A program made the position numbers and the translations under genes. A DNA stretch of 57,630 nt from assembly GCA_021371995.1 (NCBI GenBank), contig JAJFVA010000008.1:1-57630 (forward strand), read 5' to 3'. This DNA is from Methanoregulaceae archaeon. GTDB taxonomy: Archaea; Halobacteriota; Methanomicrobia; Methanomicrobiales; Methanospirillaceae. A model generated the notes under the pieces. That model worked only from the letters and a program-made list of their open reading frames with translations. It had not been told where the DNA came from and did not search any database. The number at the start of each line of letters is the position of its first letter. Within the stretch, counting starts at the first letter, position 1. Below, in pieces: positions 18,573 to 26,438 of the stretch.

Positions 18573-19976
18573 TCAATTAAAATCGAGAACAACGGGCTTC
18601 AGGGTCTGGAGGTCGAGCTGAACCGCACGTGCCGGAGTCGGGTGGATATTCATCTGTTTCTGAAAAGAGGTCTGTGACTGCCATGTACCTGCATTCACAC
18701 AGAGCGTGCCCCGGTAATCTGAAACACCCATGATATGGATATGCCCGGTGTGCAGCACTTCCGGGACAGGGTCGATCACAAGGTGATCTTCACGGCTGGG
18801 AGCAATCGGGGTCCTTTTCCCGTATGTCGGAGCAAGATGCCGTCGCTGTAGCATCCCGGTCATCATGGGTGCGGCGTCCTCATATTTCGCACCAGGGATC
18901 AGGCTGATAAGGTCATCGATAGACCTCCCATGATACATCTGGACCCTTACTCCCTGGAGGCTTACGAGGGCAGGATTCTCAACAAACATGCAGTTTTTCG
19001 GGAATGTACCGGTAAATTCTCCTGGTATGGCAGGCTGCGGCTCCGCAACCCTTACCACATCGTGGTTGCCCGGGCTTGCCACAATCACGATTCTTGACGG
19101 AAGATCGCTAAGCATAGTGCCAAGGACATCGTACTGCTCATAGATGTTGGCGATGGTAAGTTCGCTCTCCTGGCCGGGGTATATCCCGATTCCGTCAACA
19201 AGATCTCCCGCGATAAGGAGATAGGATACCTCCGAATCATCGAGCCATCCGGCAAAACGGTTCCATGCATCTTCAAGGAATGTGTCACTCCCGACATGGA
19301 TGTCAGAGATCAGGATTGCAGAACCTGGCTCATTGCTCACGAAAGGGGCGTGGTTGATGGGAACATCGGGACGTAGTACCTGTTCGGCAAAAAAGAGCCT
19401 GCCATCTCCTGAAAGGGTTCCTCTCACCCCGATTACCTCATCTGGAATCAGGTTTTCGCCATCCGAAAAGACCGGTCGTTCCTTGTGGAAGAGAACCGGG
19501 AGTGACCCTGACGGGTCTTCCAGTTCTGCCATACGGTGCCCATTCGTTGTGCTCCGTGTCTCGGTCACAAGCCCCATCACGGTACATGTTTCCTGCCTGT
19601 AACGGGAATTCCTGAGCAGCCCTTCGATAGGAACAGGTGTGCAGCGTGAACGGATGATGGTGCCCAGACGGTTGTACCGGTCCCGGAAATAGTGGACATA
19701 GTCGGTAATGGTCCCTGAATGTCCTGATGTTCCGTTACTCCCCTTCACCACATCGCAACGGGGATCAGCAGCAAACCTGCTCCCGTCCCTGTCAGGCACG
19801 ATACCCGGGATATGTTTCACCGAGACGACTATGGTGTCATCGGGGAGGCTTTCGATGATTTTTTCGATAAGACGGGGGTCGTCCTGTTCAGCAAGGTATC
19901 GCACAACGTCAGGATGGACCTGCATCCTTGTATCAAGAAACCGCTGTACGATCGTCCTTGTATCGAGCATTGACAC
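18573..19976 (-). CDS. polB: DNA polymerase II (PolD) small subunit DP1
   Basis: Small subunit of the archaeal replicative D-family polymerase, providing 3'-5' proofreading. After an N-terminal region (about 1-130), an OB-fold (about 130-215) leads into a calcineurin-like phosphodiesterase domain with ISDIHVGS (about 230), AGDLVDG, SPGNHDVV and HTGHIH, so all metal-binding motifs appear intact. Length 467 residues is normal. The catalytic large subunit DP2 is not in this window. It is divergent from the signal peptidase gene, with about 160 bases between them. Confidence 0.95.
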   Translation of the reverse strand: MSMLDTRTIVQRFLDTRMQVHPDVVRYLAEQDDPRLIEKIIESLPDDTIVVSVKHIPGIVPDRDGSRFAADPRCDVVKGSNGTSGHSGTITDYVHYFRDRYNRLGTIIRSRCTPVPIEGLLRNSRYRQETCTVMGLVTETRSTTNGHRMAELEDPSGSLPVLFHKERPVFSDGENLIPDEVIGVRGTLSGDGRLFFAEQVLRPDVPINHAPFVSNEPGSAILISDIHVGSDTFLEDAWNRFAGWLDDSEVSYLLIAGDLVDGIGIYPGQESELTIANIYEQYDVLGTMLSDLPSRIVIVASPGNHDVVRVAEPQPAIPGEFTGTFPKNCMFVENPALVSLQGVRVQMYHGRSIDDLISLIPGAKYEDAAPMMTGMLQRRHLAPTYGKRTPIAPSREDHLVIDPVPEVLHTGHIHIMGVSDYRGTLCVNAGTWQSQTSFQKQMNIHPTPARAVQLDLQTLKPVVLDFN

Positions 19977-20134
19977 TCGCTAATAGTATTGCAATCTCCT
20001 GATTTGTGTGTTTGCATACTGTCCTGTGGAGGTGCTGTCGTTTGAGGAATCTGCCGAAGGAAGGAAGGCAACCAGATGCATGGTACATCGCGATCCCTTA
20101 ATAGGCACCAGAACGAATAGAAGTAAGTTATACC

Positions 20135-21016
20135 ATGGCGGATCCCAAAAAAAAGGCAGAAGAAAAGGGCCTTATCGACACCTTCCGCACCAGTGAAAAC
20201 CCGGGAATCGCATTCGCCCGCGAAATTCTCTGGGTTGTGGCCGTGGTAGCGGGCATTGCGCTGGTACTGTATCTCGCTTCAGGCACATGGCCGGCGGTCG
20301 TCACCATCGAGTCAGAGAGCATGGTACCTCATATGAACGTGGGGGACCTTGTATTCGTGGTCGGTGCCGACCGTTACGGGGCATTGCAGACCTGGGAAAC
20401 CGGCCGGGATACCGGATATCTGAAGTTTGGTGATTATGGGGATGTCCTTATTTATTCACCAAACGGGGCCCAAGGTTCACTTATCCCGGGTTTAGGAAGT
20501 GGTGTGCATCCGATCATTCACCGCGCCATGGGGGCGACCGCTGAAGGGACAGGAATTCCGGTCTATTATTATTTCTATATGGGGCGAAGCAGCCCATCCC
20601 GGTACCTTCCGGTAACAGTAAATGATAATACCTGGCTGCTGGAAGATGGCACTATCATTGCAAGAATTGAAAACGGAATTATTGTCCCGGACAAAGAGAA
20701 TATCACTCCTGAAGACGGGTATATCATCATATCTGACCAGCTATCAAAGAACGGCGGTTATCTTACCAAGGGAGACAACAACGTCCGGAGCGACCAGGGA
20801 TCCTACCTCTCAAGGAGGGAACTTGGGGTCATACAGCCGGTGAAGCCGGAATGGGTTGTCGGAAAGGCACTTTTTGCCATCCCGCTTCTCGGGTACATCC
20901 CCCTCAATATCATTCCTGTAGCGATTATTTTGATCCTCTTGATGGTACTCTGGGAGTATTACCAGCGCAGAAAGAGTGATGGACCAGGAAAAAAAGGGCC
21001 CAAAAAAAGAAAATAA
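20135..21016 (+). CDS. Signal peptidase I (archaeal S26B type)
   Basis: Membrane serine protease that removes signal peptides from exported proteins. A transmembrane helix (about residues 33-50) is followed by the catalytic Ser62 in ESMVPHM. The general base is His (IIHRA, about residue 128), as in ER and archaeal enzymes, rather than the bacterial Lys. Acidic residues follow in KGDNNVRSDQ. A second hydrophobic helix near the C-terminus and a Lys-rich tail end the protein. Length of 293 residues is larger than average because of insertions between boxes. The stop is directly abutted by cofH at 21017. Confidence 0.9.
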   Translation: MADPKKKAEEKGLIDTFRTSENPGIAFAREILWVVAVVAGIALVLYLASGTWPAVVTIESESMVPHMNVGDLVFVVGADRYGALQTWETGRDTGYLKFGDYGDVLIYSPNGAQGSLIPGLGSGVHPIIHRAMGATAEGTGIPVYYYFYMGRSSPSRYLPVTVNDNTWLLEDGTIIARIENGIIVPDKENITPEDGYIIISDQLSKNGGYLTKGDNNVRSDQGSYLSRRELGVIQPVKPEWVVGKALFAIPLLGYIPLNIIPVAIILILLMVLWEYYQRRKSDGPGKKGPKKRK

Positions 21017-22108
21017 GTGCGTTTCATGGATATCAGCACTGTGCTCAGGGATGCAGCGGGAGGACATCGTCTGAGTGAGAAAGAGGCCGCGGCGTTGTTG
21101 AAGGTCCGCGGCCGGGATATCTTTGAGATCTTTTCAACCGCCGATATACTCAGAGAAGAACGGGCCGGGCCGGTCGTAACCTACGTAAGGAACCAGAATA
21201 TCCATATCACGAACATCTGCAAGAATCTCTGCGGATTCTGCGGATTCGGGCGGAAGGAAGGTGACGAAGGGGCATTCTGTGATGACAGGGATACGATCCT
21301 GAAGAAGGTGGCCCTTGCATCTTCGCGGAATGTCACTGAGATCTGCCTGCTCTCAGGGGTCCACCCCGGATTTACCATGGAGACTTACAAGGATATTCTT
21401 TCGACAGTACATGGGGCAGCACCGGACGTTCACATCCATGCTTTCAGCCCGGATGAGGTGATGCACGCAGCACGGCAGAGCAGCATCTCCACGAAAGAGG
21501 TTCTGGAGCGGATGAAGTCTGCCGGGCTTTCATCCTTACAGGGGACCGCCGCCGAGATCCTGGCAGACCATGTCAGATCGGTAATCTGTCCCAGGAAAGT
21601 CCCCACAGCAGACTGGGTCAGAATCATACGGGAAGCACACCGGATGGGTATCCCAACCACTGCAACCATCATGTACGGAACCTGTGAAACCGAAGGAGAC
21701 AGGGCACGACATCTCGCCATACTAAGGGAGATCCAGGATGACACAGGTGGGTTTACCGAACTTGTTCCTCTGTCCTATGTTTTCCAGAATACCCCGCTGT
21801 ATCGGGACGGGATTGCCGGGCCGGGAGCGAGCGGCCGGGAAGATCTCCTTCTTATTGCTGTCTCCCGGCTTTTTCTTGATAATTTCAGGAATATCCAGGT
21901 TTCATGGGGAAAACTCGGGATCAAACTCGGACAGCTTGCCCTTCTCTCGGGGGCAAATGACCTTGCCGGGACAATGTTTTCCGATGAGGTGTCAGGGGAT
22001 GCAGGGGCAGCGGGTGCAGATTACCTGGATCCAACGATGATGGATACCATGGTCCGCGATATCGGGAGATCACTCCGGCAGAGATGTACCGATTATACAC
22101 TGGTATAG
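21017..22108 (+). CDS. cofH: FO synthase subunit 2 paralogue (CofH family), copy 1
   Basis: Radical SAM enzyme joining a tyrosine-derived 4-hydroxybenzyl group to 5-amino-6-ribitylaminouracil on the way to F420. The Fe-S motif CKNLCGFC (about residues 70-77, CX3CX2C) follows VTYVRNQNIHITN, and TATIMYGTCET, QVSWGKLG and GGTMF-like LAGTMFSDE are family blocks. GTG 21017 directly abuts the signal peptidase stop; ATG 21026 is an alternative. A second CofH-type gene lies at 23615. The partner CofG is absent from the window. Which copy is the main FO synthase subunit is not known. Confidence 0.9.
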   Translation: MRFMDISTVLRDAAGGHRLSEKEAAALLKVRGRDIFEIFSTADILREERAGPVVTYVRNQNIHITNICKNLCGFCGFGRKEGDEGAFCDDRDTILKKVALASSRNVTEICLLSGVHPGFTMETYKDILSTVHGAAPDVHIHAFSPDEVMHAARQSSISTKEVLERMKSAGLSSLQGTAAEILADHVRSVICPRKVPTADWVRIIREAHRMGIPTTATIMYGTCETEGDRARHLAILREIQDDTGGFTELVPLSYVFQNTPLYRDGIAGPGASGREDLLLIAVSRLFLDNFRNIQVSWGKLGIKLGQLALLSGANDLAGTMFSDEVSGDAGAAGADYLDPTMMDTMVRDIGRSLRQRCTDYTLV

Positions 22109-22221
22109 CGGTTTATCGTATATTGAATAAAAATTCTTGATTTTCGATTTGTTTAATTCGACGATGCGTTTAAATGCCGTTTTTCCTGATGAGGGCTGGG
22201 TATGCCCGTCATGCAGGACAA

Positions 22222-23172
22222 CTACTCGGGGCAGAAGAAGAAAATTCCCCTCTCTTCCCTTTTTTCTTCGATTACTGAGGTTATCTGGATCTCACGCAGG
22301 ATTTTTAGAATCTCGCGCCGGGAGAGACCGGTCGACGCCGAGATATCGTCAAGCGTACAGGGTCTGCGCTTTATCAAATCATGAACCCGTGCCACGGCAT
22401 CTGACCATTCCCCGGTCATTGTTGCACCTGCCGAGAGTTCATACCGGACCGGCTCGACCGCGTTCACACCGGAAAGTCCAAGCACGCCCCGTATCCGCTC
22501 CAGTTCTTCCGGTGAGGCAGGGCGAACCCACTCCTCGGTCCCGGGCCGGTCGAGGGTGTTGAGCTGAACCCTGTCGGGACGAATCCGCTCTATTGCCGCA
22601 CGCAGCCCATCCATTTCCAGCTGACTGGTATTGATTCCGGGGATGATAAAGACTTCAAGCCAGATCTCTCCGATATACTCCTCGCGGAACCGTTCCAGCC
22701 CTTCCAGAACCTGCGCAACCGAAATGCCAGGGGCCGGCCGCTGAATCTTTCTGAAGGTAGATTCGAAAACGGATGAGAGCGTTGGGAGGACAACATCGGC
22801 TAAAAGGAGATCACACCGTACATCCGGATGCCAGAGAAGACTCCCGTTTGTCAGGACAGCAACACGGTAGTGGGGAAACGAATGTTTGAGGAAACGGATG
22901 ACCTCACCGATTGATGTGGAGAGGGTTGGCTCTCCTGAACCGGAAAAGGTGATGAAATCGAGTTCTGGGGACCGGCAGAGATAGTTCTGGATTTCGGAAA
23001 GGACTTCCTTGAGTGGAAAAAACTCTTGTCTTTTTATCGTTTCCAGAGTGGTATGCCCGCACTCGCAGTACACACAATCGAAACTGCAGGTTTTTACCGG
23101 GACAAGATCGATGCCAAGCGATCGGCCGAGTCGCCGGGAATGGACCGGGCCGAAGAGATGCGAGTACTGCAT
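22222..23172 (-). CDS. Radical SAM protein (COG0731-like) with C-terminal winged helix
   Basis: The N-terminus HSRRLGRSLGIDLVP leads into the cluster motif CSFDCVYC (C29, C33, C36), followed by FSGSGEPTLS (glycine-rich SAM-binding strand) and VLTNGSLL. This is the pattern of COG0731-type radical SAM proteins, some of which are annotated as wyosine-synthesis related. Residues from about 255 to 310 form a predicted winged-helix (CTLDDISASTGLSRREILKILREI), an unusual addition. It runs opposite to the cofH genes that flank it. The reaction is unknown; I do not assign a specific product. Confidence 0.8.
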   Translation of the reverse strand: MQYSHLFGPVHSRRLGRSLGIDLVPVKTCSFDCVYCECGHTTLETIKRQEFFPLKEVLSEIQNYLCRSPELDFITFSGSGEPTLSTSIGEVIRFLKHSFPHYRVAVLTNGSLLWHPDVRCDLLLADVVLPTLSSVFESTFRKIQRPAPGISVAQVLEGLERFREEYIGEIWLEVFIIPGINTSQLEMDGLRAAIERIRPDRVQLNTLDRPGTEEWVRPASPEELERIRGVLGLSGVNAVEPVRYELSAGATMTGEWSDAVARVHDLIKRRPCTLDDISASTGLSRREILKILREIQITSVIEEKREERGIFFFCPE

Positions 23173-23221
23173 GGTATGTTAGAGGATGACCCGGGACTGG
23201 ATTAAAGCCTTGGATAAGGAC

Positions 23222-23524
23222 CTAGGAAAGGAGGTCGAGCGCCTCCTTTCCGCTCATTCCGATCTGAACCCCATGCTGTTCAGCCGGAAAATTAGCCTCC
23301 CGTATCACTCCTGAAACCAGGTCTTCGAGCGTGGCAATTACCTCGCCATCAACCGGCCTCACCCGGGCTGCGGGATAGCCAAATTTTGCAAGTGCGGCCA
23401 CATCAATGGCGCCACACCCCACCAGGCCGTTTCTGGCAATCACCAGTACCAGGTTTACCGGACCGAGCGGGATGACATATCCTGTTCCTGTTGAATTTCT
23501 GAGCGGGATGACTTCCTGATTCAT
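23222..23524 (-). CDS. DUF1805 (YunC-like) family protein
   Basis: About 100 residues with the DUF1805 pattern: a strand TGYVIPLGPVNLVLV, then GLVGCGAIDVAALAKFG and ARV near the middle, and a C-terminal helix. I set the start at ATG 23524, since the longer frame upstream (to 23605) adds residues not typical of the family and crosses a perfect palindrome that looks regulatory. Function is unknown; the family is widespread in methanogens. It lies upstream of and divergent from the second cofH. Confidence 0.75.
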   Translation of the reverse strand: MNQEVIPLRNSTGTGYVIPLGPVNLVLVIARNGLVGCGAIDVAALAKFGYPAARVRPVDGEVIATLEDLVSGVIREANFPAEQHGVQIGMSGKEALDLLS

Positions 23525-23532
23525 AAGATACA

Positions 23533-23544
23533 CCCAACGTTGGG
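23533..23544. promoter_or_regulatory. Perfect 12-base palindrome upstream of DUF1805 gene
   Basis: CCCAACGTTGGG lies 8 bases before ATG 23524 on the minus strand, in the DUF1805/cofH divergent region. It could be an operator or a small RNA hairpin. Confidence 0.4.
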
Positions 23545-23614
23545 AGTAAAATAGGATTAATGGCATGGTCAGATATTTTATAGTGAGTGGGCTCCAGATG
23601 TTCAATGAGAAACC

Positions 23615-24739
23615 TTGTCAAATAGTAGCACGGTGAACACAGGGAGAAAAAATGAACATACCCTCCGAACCCTCCTTGAAGATACCCTGGGGGGCCACAG
23701 GCTGAGTGATGAGGAGGCACTCCGGCTCTTCCTCACGGGTGACCGGGGTGTCTGGCAGATTGCTGCTGCAGCAGATGAACAGCGGGCAAGGGCAAGCGGG
23801 AACATTGTCACGTATGTCAGGAATCAGAATATCAATGTGACAAATTACTGTATCAACTCCTGTGGATTTTGCGGTTTTTCAAAAAAGCAGGGTGAAGAAG
23901 GGGGATATCTTGCCTCAAAAAACGAAATCCGGAACAAAGCGGCACTTGCCCGTCAGCGGGGAGTCACTGAAATATGCACTGTGAGCGGACTCCACCCTGA
24001 CTTTGATGCCGGCTCCTACACCGAAATTATTAGCACGCTCAGGGAAGGAGCCCCGGGCGTTCATATCCATGCAAGCAACCCGATGGAGGTTGCGTATGCT
24101 GCCAGGAACAGTGGAATTACAACCATGGAGGTCCTGGAGCGGATGAAGGCTGCAGGCCTGGGCTCGCTGTGCGGAACCGCTGCAGAAATCCTTGTTGACG
24201 AGGTGAGAAAGGTAATCTGCCCGGAAAAGATTTCAACAGATGAATGGGTTCGGATAATCAGAGAGGCACACGGACTGGGGATTCCGACCACGGCTACCAT
24301 CATGTACGGACATTGTGAATCGGCCGAGGACAGGGTCCGTCATCTCTCTGTTCTCAGGGCTATCCAGGATGAGACCAAGGGGTTTACAGAGTTTGTTCCC
24401 CTTTCATTTGTTCATATGAACACTCCCCTTTACCGGAAGGGCCTTGCAAGGGCAGGGGCAACCGGCAGGGAGGATCTGCTCATGACATCAGTTTCGCGCC
24501 TTTTTCTGGACAACATTGAACATATCCAGGTCTCGTGGGTAAAAACAGGGGTGAAAATGGCCCAGATCGGGCTTATGGCCGGGGCAGACGATCTGGGGGG
24601 GACCATGTTTGAGGAGAGCATCTCAAAGGGTGCCGGTGCATTAAATACCGATTATCTCGATCCTCGCGAGATGGAGCGTATGGCAACGGACATCGGAAGA
24701 ACGCTACGCGAGAGAGACACGCTCTACCATCTTATCTGA
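23615..24739 (+). CDS. cofH: FO synthase subunit 2 paralogue (CofH family), copy 2
   Basis: Second CofH-type radical SAM enzyme, similar over its whole length to the product of 21017-22108. The cluster motif is CINSCGFC (CX3CX2C) after VTYVRNQNINVTN; TATIMYGHCES, FVHMNTPLY, QVSWVKTG and LGGTMFEES follow. Start TTG 23615 gives a long N-terminus; GTG 23633 is equally possible, and neither has a clear ribosome site. Paired CofH paralogues are known in several methanogens. Different motif-flanking residues between copies may mean divergent substrates or simple redundancy. Confidence 0.9.
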   Translation: MSNSSTVNTGRKNEHTLRTLLEDTLGGHRLSDEEALRLFLTGDRGVWQIAAAADEQRARASGNIVTYVRNQNINVTNYCINSCGFCGFSKKQGEEGGYLASKNEIRNKAALARQRGVTEICTVSGLHPDFDAGSYTEIISTLREGAPGVHIHASNPMEVAYAARNSGITTMEVLERMKAAGLGSLCGTAAEILVDEVRKVICPEKISTDEWVRIIREAHGLGIPTTATIMYGHCESAEDRVRHLSVLRAIQDETKGFTEFVPLSFVHMNTPLYRKGLARAGATGREDLLMTSVSRLFLDNIEHIQVSWVKTGVKMAQIGLMAGADDLGGTMFEESISKGAGALNTDYLDPREMERMATDIGRTLRERDTLYHLI

Positions 24740-24799
24740 CAAATCCGGCCTGGTAGCCGGGGACCATACCAAAAAAAACGGGGTGGTGACGGGAAGTGT

Positions 24800-25351
24800 T
24801 CAATCGTGTGGATTCAGGAGTTTGACGATTTTTTCCCCAAGTTCTTCGGCTCTTTTAAGAGCCCTGGTATCCTTCCGGATGTCCCCCTCGAGGTAGCCCT
24901 TTCCCCTGACCCAGCCGAGATAGGCAAATTCATGGGTATTTAAGAATCCTTCAATTGTCTCAATTGTCCTGGCTCCGCCCTTGTTTGCGCAGACAGCTAC
25001 TGCTACCGCCTTTCTGCCTGCCAGTTTTCTATGATGGTAGAGGGAGTAGCTCCTGTCAATGAAGTTCTTGAGATGGCCACAGACGTCAAAGTAATAGGTC
25101 GGGGATCCGATCACGAGCACTTCGGCATCAAGCACTTTCTGCATTATCTCTCCCCAGTCATCGTTCTGGACTACGCACCAGTCTTTTTCTTTGCACTTTT
25201 CACAACCAAGGCAGGGATTGATCTTCTTCCCGGCAAGAGAAATGAACTCTGTCGGTAATCCTGACTTTTCACATATCTCAAGAACAGATTTCACGAGGAT
25301 AGCGGTATTCCCGTCTTTCCGCATACTCCCCGAAATGCCTAGCACCGTCAT
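24800..25351 (-). CDS. Iron-sulfur flavoprotein (Isf-like)
   Basis: NADPH-dependent FMN reductase fold with an FMN-phosphate loop GISGSMRKDGNTA (about residues 5-17) and a compact cysteine cluster CLGCEKCKEKDWC (CX2CX2CX5C, about 48-60), characteristic of methanogen Isf proteins that bind a 4Fe-4S cluster next to FMN. GSPTYYFDV forms the second flavin loop. Family knowledge suggests electron transfer, for instance from ferredoxin, with a role in oxidative stress response proposed. It stands 9 bases from the DUF123 gene on the same strand and may share its transcript. Confidence 0.85.
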   Translation of the reverse strand: MTVLGISGSMRKDGNTAILVKSVLEICEKSGLPTEFISLAGKKINPCLGCEKCKEKDWCVVQNDDWGEIMQKVLDAEVLVIGSPTYYFDVCGHLKNFIDRSYSLYHHRKLAGRKAVAVAVCANKGGARTIETIEGFLNTHEFAYLGWVRGKGYLEGDIRKDTRALKRAEELGEKIVKLLNPHD

Positions 25352-25360
25352 ATTCGTGTA

Positions 25361-25807
25361 CTAGATGTATGATATATTGAGTTTTGTGATGCTTACAGTA
25401 AGGTCCATGTGAGAAAATGCCGATGTTATCTCATTTTCAGGATTTGTCCTAAAATAGCCGAGATGTGACCTGCATGAGCAGTCACTGGAGCCAAAATCAT
25501 TGATCGGAGCAATGGTGAGGAGTCCGGCAATCCGGCATTCATTCTCGTGATCCTGTGTGGGTGCGCATGCTACTGAGACGAGTTCGAATCCGGGATGCAC
25601 GAGGAGGTAATCAATATGCCACCGTGGCGACCGGATCCCCTCCCGCTTCACCCGGATATGACGGGAGACTCTGGCAAGGCCTCCCGGCCCTTGTGCAGAA
25701 CCCGTGTATACATGCCAGCCGCGAGCGAAATGTAACGGACCAAGGGCACCGACATCCACGGTGCAGCTGACATTTCGCAGAACCAGACAGTAGATCCCTT
25801 TATGCAT
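25361..25807 (-). CDS. DUF123 family protein (GIY-YIG-like)
   Basis: 148 residues with GIYCLVL at the N-terminus, VYTGSAQG about 30 residues later (the GIY-YIG pair), HIDYLLVHP, and a conserved ECRIAGLL and SDCSCRSHLGYF segment. This is the archaeal DUF123 group, related to GIY-YIG nucleases and found fused to endonuclease III in some species. Nuclease activity is not established. It overlaps the start-side end of the MBL gene by 8 bases; the order on the minus strand is MBL, DUF123, Isf. Confidence 0.82.
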   Translation of the reverse strand: MHKGIYCLVLRNVSCTVDVGALGPLHFARGWHVYTGSAQGPGGLARVSRHIRVKREGIRSPRWHIDYLLVHPGFELVSVACAPTQDHENECRIAGLLTIAPINDFGSSDCSCRSHLGYFRTNPENEITSAFSHMDLTVSITKLNISYI

Positions 25808-26402
25808 ATCCGCTATTCAGGAGCTGGCGTGCAGCGGAAATATGGAGTCTTCCATCATGGCGAACGGGAGTCCCATGTCCGGGGTAAAGGCCCTCCACCC
25901 CCAGTTTGTCAAGGCGACTGATTGATTGCGCGAGCGCCACACGGTCCCCGCCAGGGAAATCGAACCGACCAAATCCTCCATCAGTAAATACCGTGTCTCC
26001 GGAAATCAGGAGGTTCTCTTCTTCGAGATACAGGCATATACTTCCCGGAGTATGTCCGGGGGTATGAATGACCTTCAGGGGTCCGATGCGGTCTCCGTCT
26101 GAAAGAAGCTGTTGTGCAGGGATACCCGGGGATCGTGCGCCGAAATGAAGGGAGAGGCTGATATGATCCTCGGTAAGTCCGGGCGCATCAAGGCGGTGGA
26201 TTGCTACTCCCGCGTTACACATATGCGATATCTCCTTGACGTATGCGGTGTGATCATAGTGGCAGTGTGTGAGCACGATGGTATCGATCTCCATCCGATA
26301 GGGTTCGATCGCAGAGGGGAGGACACCGGCGTCAACAAGAATATTGCCAACAAGGTAGGCATTCGCCACAAACCCTCTTCCCGGGATCCACGTGACTGGC
26401 AT
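25800..26402 (-). CDS. MBL-fold metallo-hydrolase (glyoxalase II-like)
   Basis: Metallo-beta-lactamase fold hydrolase of 200 residues. The metal ligands are HCHYDH (about residues 51-56), the His in HTPGHTPGS (about 113-121), the Asp in SGDTVF and the His in YPGHGTPV. The size and motif spacing resemble small glyoxalase II-like thioesterases, but substrate is open. It is transcribed away from thiC across only about 27-36 bases, so the two promoters must overlap. It leads a short minus-strand group with DUF123 and Isf-like genes. Confidence 0.88.
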   Translation of the reverse strand: MPVTWIPGRGFVANAYLVGNILVDAGVLPSAIEPYRMEIDTIVLTHCHYDHTAYVKEISHMCNAGVAIHRLDAPGLTEDHISLSLHFGARSPGIPAQQLLSDGDRIGPLKVIHTPGHTPGSICLYLEEENLLISGDTVFTDGGFGRFDFPGGDRVALAQSISRLDKLGVEGLYPGHGTPVRHDGRLHISAARQLLNSGYA

Positions 26403-26438
26403 GCATAACTAATAAGAAACGCATCTTACATGTGTCTT
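26403..26438. promoter_or_regulatory. Compact divergent promoter of thiC and the MBL gene
   Basis: Only 36 bases separate the two starts. The stretch holds ataaga (26412-26417) and tcttat (26435-26440) as inverted arms around thiC's start, and an AT-rich block resembling a weak TATA. No TPP riboswitch can fit here, so any thiamine control must act by a protein. Confidence 0.4.

Noticed and set aside
26403-26438. TPP riboswitch for thiC
   Set aside because: The space between thiC and the divergent gene is too short for the aptamer.
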